A stretch of 32,503 bases of DNA from Leptospira ainlahdjerensis. GTDB taxonomy: Bacteria > Spirochaetota > Leptospiria > Leptospirales > Leptospiraceae. The DNA lies in NCBI RefSeq assembly GCF_016919175.1, contig NZ_JAFFPU010000010.1, positions 1-32,503 on the forward strand. The letters are read 5' to 3'. Positions 20,296 to 30,279 of the stretch are shown one piece after another (position 1 is the stretch's first letter; each line of letters opens with the position of its first letter). The notes beneath the pieces are model-generated. The model searched no databases and was not told the origin of the DNA. It saw nothing but the letters and a program-made list of their open reading frames with translations. The position numbers and the translations under genes were made by a program.

Positions 20296-23049
20296 TCAAT
20301 GAGCTTCGTCCCAGTTGACCCCGAATTTTCCCTCTACAAGGATTGGAACGTCAAGCGGCATCGCGGTTTCCATGTGTTTTTTCATGGAGGCCTTAAATTC
20401 ATCCTTTTCCTTTTTGTAAACCTCGAAAACCAATTCGTCGTGGACCTGTAAGAGAAGTTTTGATTTTAATTTACGGCTTTGTATCTCTTTATGAATCGAG
20501 ATCATTGCGATCTTGATCATATCGGCGCTCGTTCCTTGAATCGGACTGTTGATCGCAATTCTTTTGGCGGCTTCCTTTGCGGATTTGTGAGTGCTGTGAA
20601 TATCGGTCACAGGACGACGTCTTCCGGTCAAGGTTTGGACGTAGCCGTTCGCTTCAGCGAAAGCTACCATTTCATCCATATAACTTTTTACGCCCGGATA
20701 CTGTGTCATATAACGTTCAATAAAGGACTTCGCTTCGTCTCGGGAAATTCTAAGATTGCGGCTCAGGCCGTAAGGAGTGACTCCGTAGATTACGGAGAAG
20801 TTGACGACCTTCGCCTTGTCCCTCATTTCTGGGCTGACTTCTTTTTCCGGAACTCCGTAAAGCGCCGACGCGGTTCTTCTGTGAATGTCAAGGCCGTGAT
20901 TGTAAGCGTCGAGCATCGCCGGATCTTTGGAAACGTGGGCCATGATTCGAAGTTCGATCTGAGAATAATCCAAGCTGAGAATTTCATAATCGCTCGAACC
21001 GGGAACAAATCCCTTACGAAGCAAACGTCCTTCTCGATCTCGAATCGGAATGTTCTGTAAATTCGGATCCGTGGAAGACAATCTTCCAGTCGCAGCGATC
21101 GTCTGATTGTAGCTCGTATGAATTCTTCCCGTCTTGGGATTGACCATTTTAGGAAGCGCGTCTACGTAAGTGGACTTGAGTTTCGTATATTTTCTGTATT
21201 CCAAAAGTTTTTCTATGATCGGATGTTCCCCGACCAATTCTTCCAAAACCTCGTGATCGGTGGAATAACCGGTCTGAGTTTTTTTTACGGTTCGAAGTTT
21301 GAGTTGATCGAAAAGAATTTTTTGAAGTTCCTTCGTAGAAGCGATGTTAAACGGAGCGCCCGCTTGTTTGTGAATTTCACTTTCCAAGTGACGAATCTCG
21401 CGATCAAAATCCCTTGCAAGTTCTTCAAAGTAAGGAACGTCCAACGCGATCCCGTGCTTTTCCATCTCTGCCAAAACCGGAACCAGAGGAAGTTCAATGT
21501 CCCGAAGAATCGGCTCCACGCCGGAATCTTTGATCGATTTTCTGAGCACCTGATAAAGTCGAAATGTAATGTCTGCGTCTTCGGCTGCGTATTCCGCGAC
21601 TTGTTCCGGATCGATATCGGTCAGTTCTTTCTTTTTTTTGCCGGTCCCGACGAGATCGTCGTATGTAATCGTATCGTAGTTCAGAAGATCCTTTGCGAGA
21701 GCGTCCATGTTGTGACGTCTTCCTTCCGGCTGAAGAACGTAAGACGCCAACATCGTATCAAACTGAATGTTGTTTAACACAAAACCATGATTTTCTAATA
21801 CGATCAAATCATACTTTATATTCTGTCCTACCTTCGGGACCTCGCTCGCAAGAACCGGTCCGAGGTGTTCCTTGACTTCTTCCAAAGTCAAAGATTTTTC
21901 CTGAAACAAAGACGCTGAGTTTTTTACGGAGATGTAGAATCCGGTCTTTTCCTGGTTGGAAAAAGAAATTCCCAAAAGATCCGCCATCGCCGGATTGGGA
22001 GAAGTTGTCTCCGTATCAACCGCGAGAATTCTGGATTTCAAAAGTCCTCTGCAAACTTTCGAAAGTTCCTCCACGCTTGTGATGAACTTATAATTTCCTT
22101 TTTCTCCCGCAGGAACAACGGAAGTTTCGTCTTTTGTTTCGGAAACTTCTACGTCCTTAGGAACTTCTTTTCCCGCGGACTTCGCGAGGTCCTTGGAAAG
22201 CGCGTTGTATCCCTGCGATTTAAAATAAAGAATCGCCTGGTCCGATTTGTAATCCGGAGTTTCGATATCTTTTTCGGTGATTTCTAAATCAAGATCTCGT
22301 TTGATCGTCGCGAGCGCCTTGGAAAGATATGCGTTTTCCTTTTGTTCCGAGAGTTTGGTCTTCATCGAAGGATTTTTAATCTTGTCGATATTCTTATAAA
22401 TACCGTCGAGGGTTTTGTAATCCTGAAGGAGCTTGGAAGCGCCTTTGTCTCCGATTCCTTTTACTCCGGGAATGTTATCCGAAGTATCTCCGACGATTCC
22501 CATATAATCCGGAATTTGTTTTACGTCGATTCCCAATTCTTCCTTGACCCAAGCCGCGTCGATTTCTACGAATTCGGTGACGCCCTTTTTGCCTCGGAGC
22601 ATCTTTATATTCTTCTTTTCTAATAGTTGATAAAGATCCTTGTCGCCCGAGAAAATCAGAATCTCTTTTGCAGTTGCCTTGTAGTTTTCACAAAGAGTTC
22701 CGATGATATCGTCGGCTTCGTGTCCGTCCATTTTGAGGACTCTAAATCCGATATTGGAAAGGGTTTCCATCACTTCTTTGATTTGAGGACGGAGATCTTC
22801 CGGCATTGGCTTTCGATTTGCTTTGTATTCTTCGAAGGTTTTTCCTCTTTCGAGAGGTCCGCCCGGATCAAAGGTCATCGCTACGTGAGTCGGCGCGTAA
22901 TCCTGAAGAAGTTTAAAAAGCATTTTAAAAAAACCGAATGTAGCCCCGCTGGGTTTTCCGGTTTTGGAATTGGTAAGGTTAGAGGCGCCAAACGCGTAAT
23001 AGGCGCGAAATACGAAGGCGTGTCCGTCGATGATGAGAAGACGTTTCAT
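20296..23049 (-). CDS. polA: DNA polymerase I
   Basis: The product has 917 residues and three domains. The 5'-3' nuclease spans about 1-290 ([46 protein letters not shown]). The 3'-5' exonuclease spans about 320-510, with Exo I D345/E347 (AVDTETTS), Exo II N410/D414 and Exo III Y487/D491 all present, so proofreading should work. The polymerase spans about 520-917, with motif A D694 (LDYSQIELR), motif B R743-K747-F751-Y755 and motif [11 protein letters not shown] with D871. The residue after F751 is Ser (NFSVIYG), where most PolA have Gly. It acts in Okazaki-fragment processing and repair. The start overlaps the glycosyltransferase stop as ATGA. Confidence 0.97.
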   Translation of the reverse strand: MKRLLIIDGHAFVFRAYYAFGASNLTNSKTGKPSGATFGFFKMLFKLLQDYAPTHVAMTFDPGGPLERGKTFEEYKANRKPMPEDLRPQIKEVMETLSNIGFRVLKMDGHEADDIIGTLCENYKATAKEILIFSGDKDLYQLLEKKNIKMLRGKKGVTEFVEIDAAWVKEELGIDVKQIPDYMGIVGDTSDNIPGVKGIGDKGASKLLQDYKTLDGIYKNIDKIKNPSMKTKLSEQKENAYLSKALATIKRDLDLEITEKDIETPDYKSDQAILYFKSQGYNALSKDLAKSAGKEVPKDVEVSETKDETSVVPAGEKGNYKFITSVEELSKVCRGLLKSRILAVDTETTSPNPAMADLLGISFSNQEKTGFYISVKNSASLFQEKSLTLEEVKEHLGPVLASEVPKVGQNIKYDLIVLENHGFVLNNIQFDTMLASYVLQPEGRRHNMDALAKDLLNYDTITYDDLVGTGKKKKELTDIDPEQVAEYAAEDADITFRLYQVLRKSIKDSGVEPILRDIELPLVPVLAEMEKHGIALDVPYFEELARDFDREIRHLESEIHKQAGAPFNIASTKELQKILFDQLKLRTVKKTQTGYSTDHEVLEELVGEHPIIEKLLEYRKYTKLKSTYVDALPKMVNPKTGRIHTSYNQTIAATGRLSSTDPNLQNIPIRDREGRLLRKGFVPGSSDYEILSLDYSQIELRIMAHVSKDPAMLDAYNHGLDIHRRTASALYGVPEKEVSPEMRDKAKVVNFSVIYGVTPYGLSRNLRISRDEAKSFIERYMTQYPGVKSYMDEMVAFAEANGYVQTLTGRRRPVTDIHSTHKSAKEAAKRIAINSPIQGTSADMIKIAMISIHKEIQSRKLKSKLLLQVHDELVFEVYKKEKDEFKASMKKHMETAMPLDVPILVEGKFGVNWDEAH

Positions 23050-24179
23050 TCTGTTGCTCCGAAAAGTTCTTCCCCTAAAAAGGAATAATATGCGAGTTCC
23101 GTTTTTCGGATCGTGTTTTTGATGGAGAATCTTTTTACGGATTCTTTGTTGAAGGTTCCGAAAGTTTTTCTGAGTTTCAAATCATTTATAAGGATTTCAT
23201 AATATTTTGCAAGAGCATCGGAATCTCCGACTTCGGCGAGAAAAGCGCCTTTTTCGTGAGTAAGCATTTCTCCGATTCCTCCACCCTTGGTCGCGACAAC
23301 CGGAAGACCGACCGCCATCGCGTCGAGAATCGAAGTTCCGAGTCCTTCTTCTTTGGATGTCAGAGTAAAAATATCAAAAAGAGAAAGAATGTCCGGAACG
23401 TCCTGTCTATATCCGGTAAAAATCACTCTATCAGAAATTCCTAATGAAGTAGTTAGGTCTTCCAATTCTTTCCTGAGTTCTCCTTCTCCAAGAATGAGAA
23501 GTTTGAAATTTTTAGAAGGATCGATCTTTGCCATCGCATGAAGAAGAGTTTTTTGATCTTTGTGATCTACGAGCGCGGCCACGTTTCCGATCACGATTGT
23601 ATCTTTTTTAATAGAGAATTCTTTTTTATAACGCGCCGGGTCCGGTAATTTTTTTGTAAAAGAGAAATCGATTCCGCTGTGAACGGTAACCGTCTTTGCA
23701 GGATCGACTCCGTCTCTCAGAAGAATTTCCCGAATCTTATTGGAAACCGTGAGAAAGAGATCGTTGCGTTTGGATTTATATTTCCAGATGGAGAATAGAT
23801 TCTTCCGAATGCTAAAATCAACGCGCCTGGAAACGACGAGCTTTGTTGTCGGAAGTTTTGATTTTGCAAAGAGGGCGAGCGTGTGTGCCTTTGCTGTGTG
23901 AGTGTGGATGAGTCGAATTTTTCTTTCTTCGACGATCGCTCGAATCGCCTTCACGGAGGCGAGATCCCATTCTCCTTTCATCGCCAGCGCTTCAAAAGGA
24001 AGTCCATGGTCGGAACAACGGCTTTCCAGGGCGGATCCCGGTTTACCCAGGATGAGTTGAGGGATCTTTCTTTTCTTGAGGCCTTCCGCCAAAAGGAGAA
24101 GTTGCCTTTCCCCTCCTCTCCAGCCGGTTTCTGTATCTATATGCAAAATCACCCGCTCAGTTTCCAGTTGCGTGCTCAT
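23046..24179 (-). CDS. GT4-family (GT-B fold) glycosyltransferase
   Basis: The product has 377 residues. The N-terminal domain has [20 protein letters not shown] (donor/acceptor glycine loop near 19-26) and [20 protein letters not shown]. The C-terminal domain has [48 protein letters not shown] and the E-x7-E motif in [20 protein letters not shown]. It transfers a sugar from a nucleotide donor, probably to an LPS or glycolipid precursor on the inner face of the membrane; sugar unknown. It has no signal peptide or membrane helix. ATG 24179 has AAGGA 12 bases upstream, a weak site. The stop shares four bases with the polA start, so the two are translated together although they have no obvious shared task. 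Confidence 0.88.
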   Translation of the reverse strand: MSTQLETERVILHIDTETGWRGGERQLLLLAEGLKKRKIPQLILGKPGSALESRCSDHGLPFEALAMKGEWDLASVKAIRAIVEERKIRLIHTHTAKAHTLALFAKSKLPTTKLVVSRRVDFSIRKNLFSIWKYKSKRNDLFLTVSNKIREILLRDGVDPAKTVTVHSGIDFSFTKKLPDPARYKKEFSIKKDTIVIGNVAALVDHKDQKTLLHAMAKIDPSKNFKLLILGEGELRKELEDLTTSLGISDRVIFTGYRQDVPDILSLFDIFTLTSKEEGLGTSILDAMAVGLPVVATKGGGIGEMLTHEKGAFLAEVGDSDALAKYYEILINDLKLRKTFGTFNKESVKRFSIKNTIRKTELAYYSFLGEELFGATE

Positions 24180-24277
24180 TTCTGCAAGGAATCCTTGAAA
24201 AAATCGCTGGACAGAGTAAATCTGTTTTTACGAAAATTATTCTAATATATTAAACGATTTTAGAAAAAGGAAGAAGA

Positions 24278-25054
24278 ATGTGTGAACTCCTCGGTATGAG
24301 CGCGAATGTCCCAACGGACATCAGCTTCAGTCTCACGGGCCTTGTCCAGAGGGGCGGGAAGACTGGCCCGCACAAAGACGGCTGGGGAATCGCCTTCTAC
24401 GAAGGGAGCGGACTTCGTGTCTTCCACGACCCCGCGCCCGGGGTAGAATCCAAAATTGCCGAGTTCGTCCGAAAACTCCCGATCAAGAGCGAAACCGTCA
24501 TCAGTCATATCCGAAAGGCAAACAGGGGAAAAGTGGAACTGAAAAATACCCACCCCTTTGTCCGGGAATTTTGGGGTTCCTACTGGACCTTTGCCCACAA
24601 TGGACAATTTAAGAAGATCAAAGAAGAATCCCTCGGTGATTTTAAGCCGGTCGGAACTACGGACTCCGAATACGCGTTTTGCTGGCTCCTGGGACAACTC
24701 AAGAAGAAGTTCCAGGAACGCCCCCGAAACGAAGCCGAACTTTTCCGTGCCATCTTAAAACTTGTGACGGAACTCCGGTCAAAAGGAGTCTCCAACCTTC
24801 TCTTCAGCGATTCCAAACACCTCTACGCTTTCTGTTCCACAAAACTTTCTTGGATCACGAGAAAATCTCCTTTTGGAAAGGCCCGACTTCTAGATGCGGA
24901 TCTCAGCGTGGACTTTCGAAAAGTGACCCGACCGGGCGACATAGTCACGGTCATCGCGACGCAACCACTCACTTCCAACGAAGAATGGAATCCTTTCTCT
25001 CCTGGAGAATTTCAAGTTTGGAGAAAGGGAAGGATTGTATTCTCCAACGCTTGA
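24278..25054 (+). CDS. class II glutamine amidotransferase (YafJ-like)
   Basis: The product has 258 residues. It begins [14 protein letters not shown], placing Cys at position 1 after Met removal, as required for an Ntn-type glutaminase. Conserved blocks follow: [41 protein letters not shown] and [10 protein letters not shown]. These correspond to the glutamine-binding loops of the family. It is a stand-alone amidotransferase domain; such YafJ-like proteins have no settled substrate, and some hydrolyse gamma-glutamyl compounds. AGGAAG stands 4-5 bases before the ATG. It diverges from the glycosyltransferase gene across 98 bp and is followed, 77 bp on, by the dehydrogenase/AdoHcyase-like pair. 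Confidence 0.88.
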   Translation: MCELLGMSANVPTDISFSLTGLVQRGGKTGPHKDGWGIAFYEGSGLRVFHDPAPGVESKIAEFVRKLPIKSETVISHIRKANRGKVELKNTHPFVREFWGSYWTFAHNGQFKKIKEESLGDFKPVGTTDSEYAFCWLLGQLKKKFQERPRNEAELFRAILKLVTELRSKGVSNLLFSDSKHLYAFCSTKLSWITRKSPFGKARLLDADLSVDFRKVTRPGDIVTVIATQPLTSNEEWNPFSPGEFQVWRKGRIVFSNA

Positions 25055-25131
25055 GAATGGATTTGTCGGAATCCCGCGCCATTCTACACTGACCGTAATT
25101 CTTAGATTCTTTGTCTAAACAAGGGTGATGT

Positions 25132-26553
25132 ATGAAAATCCAATTTGAAGCTATGGACTATCGTTCGGACGATTCTTTCGAAACCGCAAAGTATCAGTTC
25201 GAAGGAAGCCTCGAAACGGGCTGGGACATTTCCAGAAACGGAAAGGAATACCTTCATCTTGGACCGGGATACAAACTTCTGAAATCCAAACTCTGCGGAG
25301 TTTGTTCCACCGATCTCTCCAGACGTTTTCTTCCTTTTCCCTTGCCTCAAGTGATCGGACATGAGGTCATCGCAGAAGACATAGAACAACAGAACGGAAT
25401 CAAACAAAAATACGTTGTCGAGATCAACGACACTTTTGAAGCAAGAGGCGACGATCCAGTCGATGAATTCTGCGAAGAAGGAATTCCTACACACAGCCCG
25501 GAAAGAAAGGTTCTTGGAATCGACAGACTCCCCGGTGGATTCGGTCCTTATATCTTAGCTCCGCAGAATGCGGCGATACCGTTCACAAATATTCCCGATA
25601 AGACCGCGGTTCTCATCGAACCCTTTGCCGCTTCTCTGCAAGCGGTCATCGCTTCTCCACCCAAGAAAGGAGATAACGTAGCGGTCCTCGGTCCGAGAAG
25701 ATTGGGAAGTCTCGTCATCGCCGCGTTAGCCGCTTATCGCACTTCTTCCAAAATCGATTTTAAAATTTCAGCGCTCGCAAGACACGATCATCTCTTAAAA
25801 CTTTCCCTCAATCTTGGAGCGGACGAAGCGATCGATCTCAGAAAGGAAAGTTTAGAATCTCTGAAAGAACGTTTTGCGATCGTCTACGACACGACGAGCA
25901 CGACTTCCGGATTTGAAAGCGCGATCCGACTTTCCAAACGAGAATTGCATCTGAAAACCACGAACGGACAGGAAGTTTTCGGAGTCAAAAAACTCACCGA
26001 ACTCGTGGTAGACGAACTCTCCCTTTTGAAATTCAGCGATGAGAATCTAAACTTTCACTGGGAAAAGGAAAATCGTTCCAATCAAACCGTCTACGTCGCT
26101 CCGAGCGTGGGAAAAATTTCTCTTCCTTCTCATTTCAAAGTATATTACGGAAGCATTGAAGAAGCCGAAACCATTCTTCTTTCGAAAGATTTCCAAGGAC
26201 ACGTCCCTCGATTCGATCTTGGAATCGCGGGAACTGCGGAAGAAATCGATCTTTTGATCCGACCCAATTCCAAACACGAAAATTCTTTGATTCGTCCTCG
26301 AAGCGCGATCCTTTTCAAAGGAGAATCCAAAGGAAATTCTCTATTAGAATTTTTGAATTTAGGAAAATCGATTCACACTTCCCGTTGTGGCGATTTTCAC
26401 CTCGCGATCAAACTTCTTCAAGAAGATAAAAAAGTAACCGAAGCGCTCGAAAGGAATATGATCACACATTCCTTTTCACCGGAAAAACTTTCCGAAGCCT
26501 TTACGACCGCACATACTCCCGAAGCGATCAAAGTAGTCATTGCACATGCCTAA
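25132..26553 (+). CDS. medium-chain dehydrogenase/reductase with an internal insertion, no structural zinc site
   Basis: The product has 473 residues against about 340-360 for the family. The GroES-like catalytic domain has LCGVCSTDLSRRF (Cys about 58), VIGHEVIAE (His77, Glu78) and LIEPFAASLQAV (Glu about 163), so the catalytic zinc site is intact. The structural zinc lobe keeps only one Cys (EFCEEGIPTHSPERKVLG) and should not bind zinc. The nucleotide fold starts VAVLGPRRLGSLVIAAL (about 183-200). About 110-120 residues from about 270 to 390 have no counterpart in ordinary members. The C-terminus is again typical (SRCGDFHLAIKLLQED, SPEKLSEAFTTAHTPEA). It is probably an NAD(P)-dependent oxidoreductase of unknown substrate. 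Its end overlaps the next gene by 8 bp, which ties their functions. Confidence 0.82.
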   Translation: MKIQFEAMDYRSDDSFETAKYQFEGSLETGWDISRNGKEYLHLGPGYKLLKSKLCGVCSTDLSRRFLPFPLPQVIGHEVIAEDIEQQNGIKQKYVVEINDTFEARGDDPVDEFCEEGIPTHSPERKVLGIDRLPGGFGPYILAPQNAAIPFTNIPDKTAVLIEPFAASLQAVIASPPKKGDNVAVLGPRRLGSLVIAALAAYRTSSKIDFKISALARHDHLLKLSLNLGADEAIDLRKESLESLKERFAIVYDTTSTTSGFESAIRLSKRELHLKTTNGQEVFGVKKLTELVVDELSLLKFSDENLNFHWEKENRSNQTVYVAPSVGKISLPSHFKVYYGSIEEAETILLSKDFQGHVPRFDLGIAGTAEEIDLLIRPNSKHENSLIRPRSAILFKGESKGNSLLEFLNLGKSIHTSRCGDFHLAIKLLQEDKKVTEALERNMITHSFSPEKLSEAFTTAHTPEAIKVVIAHA

Positions 26554-29005
26554 TTCTCCCAAACTCAGAGAATCGGAAACGTCTCTCGGCGCCGTCCTCA
26601 AAGAAGGAAAGGACGGGATCTGGGATTTGGATCTTCGCAATCTTAGAATTTTTACGGGCCTTTCCATTCTTTCCCGAACTCTCGGAGAAGAAGTTTTCGA
26701 ACAAGTGCAAAACGGAATCGGCGACGTAACGATCTTTTACAAAATCAATCCGAACATCAACAGCGAACTCCTGAAGATGAACATCGGTTACATTCAGATC
26801 TACGCGCGAGCCGGAGTATTAAAGGACATTCTCCTTTTTAAAGAAGAATTTCAGGATCACTTAAGAACGGTCTTTGGAACGTTTCAGAGACAGGTCTGGG
26901 CGAAAAAAATTCATCCCGAATTTTACGGAGAAGATCCAAAAAACTCCGGAATCTTTGCACTCGTATTTCCGTTTCACCACGCAAGCCCGAACGAAAACAT
27001 AGACTATCAATTCATTCTCGAAAGAGTTCCCAATCAAAAAGAACCGGGAGAATTTTTCTTTCGACTCACGGTGGAGAATTACGATCGAGCCAACATCGAT
27101 TTAACCGCGGTCCCTCACGTGATCGTGGACGATATCGGTTCGAGAATTTTTATCGCAGGAAGCACAAAGATCGCGGAAGCGATCAACAACGGAATTCTCT
27201 CCGCAGCGCAAAGAGGGGAAAAGTCCTATGTGGAAGAAAATCGTTCTTTCTCCCGAGTCTTCGAGCAGATCGAAAAAACCCCTCTCGGCAAATTGGATCA
27301 GATCAGCCTTTTTTGGGACAAAGGTTTCGCGGAATCGATCGTAAAAACGGATCCGAACGAAACTCTACCCTTATTTAAAAAGATTTTTCTAATATTAGAA
27401 GATCATGAAATTACAAAACATCTCAAAGAAGGTTATATCGTAAAGGTCCGACTTTCCGAAGAAACCAACGTTTATATCGATCTTTCCCGATTGGATCGGG
27501 TCTTGAACTTCAGCTTCAACGCAAAAAGAACCACCTTAGATCTGAATCACTATCTAAAACGAATGCCTATTCTGGAAAGAATCGCCAACGGCGAAAATCA
27601 TAACTTCGATTTAAACGGATTTAATGTTTTTCTAATTCATCATATCACTTCCGAGATCGTAGCCTTGATCGAAGCGTTTCGAAGGCTCGGCGCGCAGAAT
27701 CTGACGGTATCTTTTGTAAAATACGGCGGAGTTGTTCCTGCGGCGTATCTGGACGTTTTACTGGACGTTCCCACCGATCATTTTTATATGTCCGGCCTGC
27801 AACTCAAAGTTGGAGCAAAGAATAAGATCTACTACTCAATTTCACCTCTCTACAGCGATTCTTCCAAGCTCAAACCTCTCTTCAATCGTCTCGAAGAAGA
27901 AAAACTCGGATTTTTTGACGCGATGAAACTGCTCTCGGGACATCTCTTTCTCAGTCTTCTTTTGGATTCTTATAAGAAAAAAGAAAAGGTGATTCTGGTG
28001 GAAGACGGAGGTTACGTCGCTCCGTTTTTTAACGAGTTCGCGCTGAACGGAAAAGACGTTTCGTTTCTTTGTAAAGAATATTCCGTTCCCACGGAAGCGC
28101 CTAAAATCTCAGTCGCGGATCTCCTAACTCAAACGTTAGTCGGCACCGTGGAACATACAAGGAACGGATACGATCGTCTCAAGAACGTTCAGGATAAAAA
28201 TAAAAAACTTTTTCTACCGGCATTCTCCATCGCGGTCTCCAATCAAAAGGTAAAAGAAGAATCGAAAGAAGTCGCCTATTCCATTCTAAACGCGATCGAA
28301 ACGATCTTAAACGGACAAGGAATGATACTTTCTTCCCGAAAAATATTGATTCTCGGCGCGAAAGGAAACATCGGAACTTTCTTGTGCAAATATCTCGAAT
28401 CCAGAATGCATGAAACCAACCAAGAATTGATTCAAGTCGATCTCAAAGTCGAAAAGCCCGGAAATCGAAACTACAGAACGATAGACGAAATTCCTAAGGA
28501 AGAATTGTATTCCAGAGATCTGATCTTGGGAGTGATCGGAAATTCCATTCTCAAAAAAGAACATTTCGAAGATCTGATTCTCAACGGAACAAAATCGAAG
28601 GTTCTCATTTCTTCCGGATCCACAAAGACCGCCGAATACACGGACTTGATCCAGTGGATCAACGACCTTTCCTTCTCCGATGAAAAGAAAATCGGAGGTT
28701 TTCCCGCCAAGTTAGAATTCGATCGGATTTTAGATCCTCAATCCGGAATCGATCAAGGCGGGAAGGTAACCTTCTGCGTAAACAAAAACGGACAAGAAAT
28801 CGAAAAGACTTTCTTTTTATTAAGCGACTTGAGTCCGATCAATTTTCTTTTCTACGGAGTTCCGACCGAGGGAATGGACGCGATCATCGGCCAACTCGCG
28901 TCCGCCACGTTAGGGATGGCGGATCAAAGTAAAAAAGGGAAACTATTAGAACCAGGATTGTATGCTGTAGACCACCAAATCGACTCTTGGGGAAATCCTC
29001 TCTGA
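26546..29005 (+). CDS. large protein with S-adenosylhomocysteine-hydrolase-like C-terminal half, unknown substrate
   Basis: ATG 26546 gives 819 residues; a TTG six bases earlier is also in frame, neither with a clear Shine-Dalgarno. Residues about 1-345 form an N-terminal region I cannot place. From about 355 the order matches AdoHcyase: FLIHHITSEIVALIEAFRRL (His365/366), VILVEDGGYVAP (about 482), GTVEHTRNGYDRL (Glu about 536), SIAVSNQKVKEES (the Lys/acid pair region) and the NAD-binding KILILGAKGNIGTFLCKYLE (GxxGxxG about 604-610). The His of the GHFxxE motif is not seen; SSGSTKTAEY occupies that area. Most likely it is an NAD-dependent enzyme of the AdoHcyase superfold acting on something else. 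It overlaps the dehydrogenase gene by 8 bp. Confidence 0.75.
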   Translation: MPNSPKLRESETSLGAVLKEGKDGIWDLDLRNLRIFTGLSILSRTLGEEVFEQVQNGIGDVTIFYKINPNINSELLKMNIGYIQIYARAGVLKDILLFKEEFQDHLRTVFGTFQRQVWAKKIHPEFYGEDPKNSGIFALVFPFHHASPNENIDYQFILERVPNQKEPGEFFFRLTVENYDRANIDLTAVPHVIVDDIGSRIFIAGSTKIAEAINNGILSAAQRGEKSYVEENRSFSRVFEQIEKTPLGKLDQISLFWDKGFAESIVKTDPNETLPLFKKIFLILEDHEITKHLKEGYIVKVRLSEETNVYIDLSRLDRVLNFSFNAKRTTLDLNHYLKRMPILERIANGENHNFDLNGFNVFLIHHITSEIVALIEAFRRLGAQNLTVSFVKYGGVVPAAYLDVLLDVPTDHFYMSGLQLKVGAKNKIYYSISPLYSDSSKLKPLFNRLEEEKLGFFDAMKLLSGHLFLSLLLDSYKKKEKVILVEDGGYVAPFFNEFALNGKDVSFLCKEYSVPTEAPKISVADLLTQTLVGTVEHTRNGYDRLKNVQDKNKKLFLPAFSIAVSNQKVKEESKEVAYSILNAIETILNGQGMILSSRKILILGAKGNIGTFLCKYLESRMHETNQELIQVDLKVEKPGNRNYRTIDEIPKEELYSRDLILGVIGNSILKKEHFEDLILNGTKSKVLISSGSTKTAEYTDLIQWINDLSFSDEKKIGGFPAKLEFDRILDPQSGIDQGGKVTFCVNKNGQEIEKTFFLLSDLSPINFLFYGVPTEGMDAIIGQLASATLGMADQSKKGKLLEPGLYAVDHQIDSWGNPL

Positions 29006-29139
29006 GAATTTTATAAAATACTGAAATCGCAAAAGAAATCTCAGTTATAACTTCGATATAGAATCAACGGCATATTTCCTTCGAAGCGATTTACGAATTA
29101 GGGCTTGATCTTAAAAGGAAGCCTTTCACTTTATTCTCA

Positions 29140-29760
29140 ATGTTGAGAAAATTAATTCTTTCTTTAAGTTTTCTTTCTTTAAGTTTTCTTTTCTTTCAAT
29201 CTTGTTCCACCTTTCTCATCGGCGATCCGCCCGTTGTTTCAAAATTGGAAACCAATGTGGACACGGAAGTCACTTACGAATTGATCGGGTGGAAAGAAGA
29301 ATCCAGTAAAAAACTTGCTTCGGAGATTTTAAGGACGTTTCATCTTTCCGGAAGATTCAAAAAACTTTCGGTGCATACAAAAACGGATTCCGAAATCAAG
29401 ATTCAAATTATTTTAGAAAAGGCTCCGCGCTTTTCTCTGTTCTTTGGGGAACATTCCCAACCTCTTTCCTGGATGCTCGAAAAAGAACCGGGAAAATTTT
29501 CCCTCTATCTTCTCAATCGGATCGCCGCTTATCGAACCTTTCTGATTTTTCCGATCCTACAAAAATCTTCGGACCGCGTTCTGTTCAAAGTATGGAAACG
29601 AAATCAGAAGATCGCAGAATATTCTTATTCCGTTGAAAACGTTTTGGCGATCGGTTGGATCCCTCTTTTACTGACGCCTTTCGACGATAGAAACGAAATG
29701 GAGTTCGTCTACGCCGGTTATGCGAAAAAATTTCTCTTCGATTCGAGGTCGGTTTATTAA
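29140..29760 (+). CDS. hypothetical lipoprotein
   Basis: The product has 206 residues. The signal LRKLILSLSFLSLSFLFFQS is followed by Cys about 22 (lipobox FFQSC). The mature part is a mixed alpha/beta domain with YELIGWKEESSKKLASEILR and a later hydrophobic segment (AIGWIPLLLTPF). I do not recognise a family. A perfect tandem 15-bp repeat (29162-29191) encodes part of the signal core. The upstream sequence has AAAAGG, but about 20 bases from ATG 29140, so ribosome binding is weak. The stop touches the next gene (TAA then ATG). It belongs with the following two genes, all predicted lipoproteins. Confidence 0.72.
   Translation: MLRKLILSLSFLSLSFLFFQSCSTFLIGDPPVVSKLETNVDTEVTYELIGWKEESSKKLASEILRTFHLSGRFKKLSVHTKTDSEIKIQIILEKAPRFSLFFGEHSQPLSWMLEKEPGKFSLYLLNRIAAYRTFLIFPILQKSSDRVLFKVWKRNQKIAEYSYSVENVLAIGWIPLLLTPFDDRNEMEFVYAGYAKKFLFDSRSVY
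29162..29191 (+). repeat. perfect tandem 15-bp duplication inside a lipoprotein signal sequence
   Basis: CTTTAAGTTTTCTTT occurs twice head to tail (29162-29176 and 29177-29191). The unit is five codons, so gain or loss by slippage would keep the frame and only change the length of the hydrophobic core. Confidence 0.85.
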
Positions 29761-30279
29761 ATGAAACAGAAAATTCTCATATTCTTCGGCTTCGTTCTTC
29801 TTTCTTCCTGCGTTGGAATCGTAAATCCTCCTGAAATTATCCGAGATTCCGTTTCCATTCCGAAAGGGAAACCTTTGCGTATTGAATTTACCGGATTTAC
29901 CTATTACGCAGCGGAAATGAATCATATCAAAAAAAATCTTACGGAAAAAGGTTATCAGGAGAATGAAAAATCGGAAGTCCTTTTGGAAATCATTCTTCAA
30001 GAAAAGGAAGCGGAATACGAACACCGCGGACTTCATTTTCTCAACCTTCTTGCAAGTTTTCTAACCCTCGGCGTCGTCCCTTATCATATTCGAAGCGAAC
30101 ATATTCTTATTTATCGAGTTTCGGAATCCGGCAAACCGCCGAAAGAATCCTTACACGAATTACTTTTGGATCAATGGAGAGGCTGGATTTTGATTCCATT
30201 CTCCCCTTTTTATTGGCCCTCCTCTTCGTTTGAAAAATCTCTGATCAACTCTCTGGAGGAATTTGAAAAACAAAAATGA
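29761..30279 (+). CDS. hypothetical lipoprotein
   Basis: The product has 172 residues. The signal KQKILIFFGFVLLSSC has a good lipobox (LSSC, Cys about 17). The mature domain begins VGIVNPPEIIRDSVSIPKGK. It carries EKGYQENEKSEVLLEIILQE, a motif order like small envelope proteins that form one alpha/beta domain, and the hydrophobic stretches LNLLASFLTLGVVPY and GWILIPFSPFYWPSS. The latter could be membrane-associating. No known family is recognised. The start immediately follows the previous stop, and its end overlaps the next start as ATGA (30276-30279), so all three genes are tightly coupled. Weak similarity of layout to the upstream lipoprotein (late W-I-P-L/F segment) hints at distant paralogy. 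Confidence 0.75.
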   Translation: MKQKILIFFGFVLLSSCVGIVNPPEIIRDSVSIPKGKPLRIEFTGFTYYAAEMNHIKKNLTEKGYQENEKSEVLLEIILQEKEAEYEHRGLHFLNLLASFLTLGVVPYHIRSEHILIYRVSESGKPPKESLHELLLDQWRGWILIPFSPFYWPSSSFEKSLINSLEEFEKQK

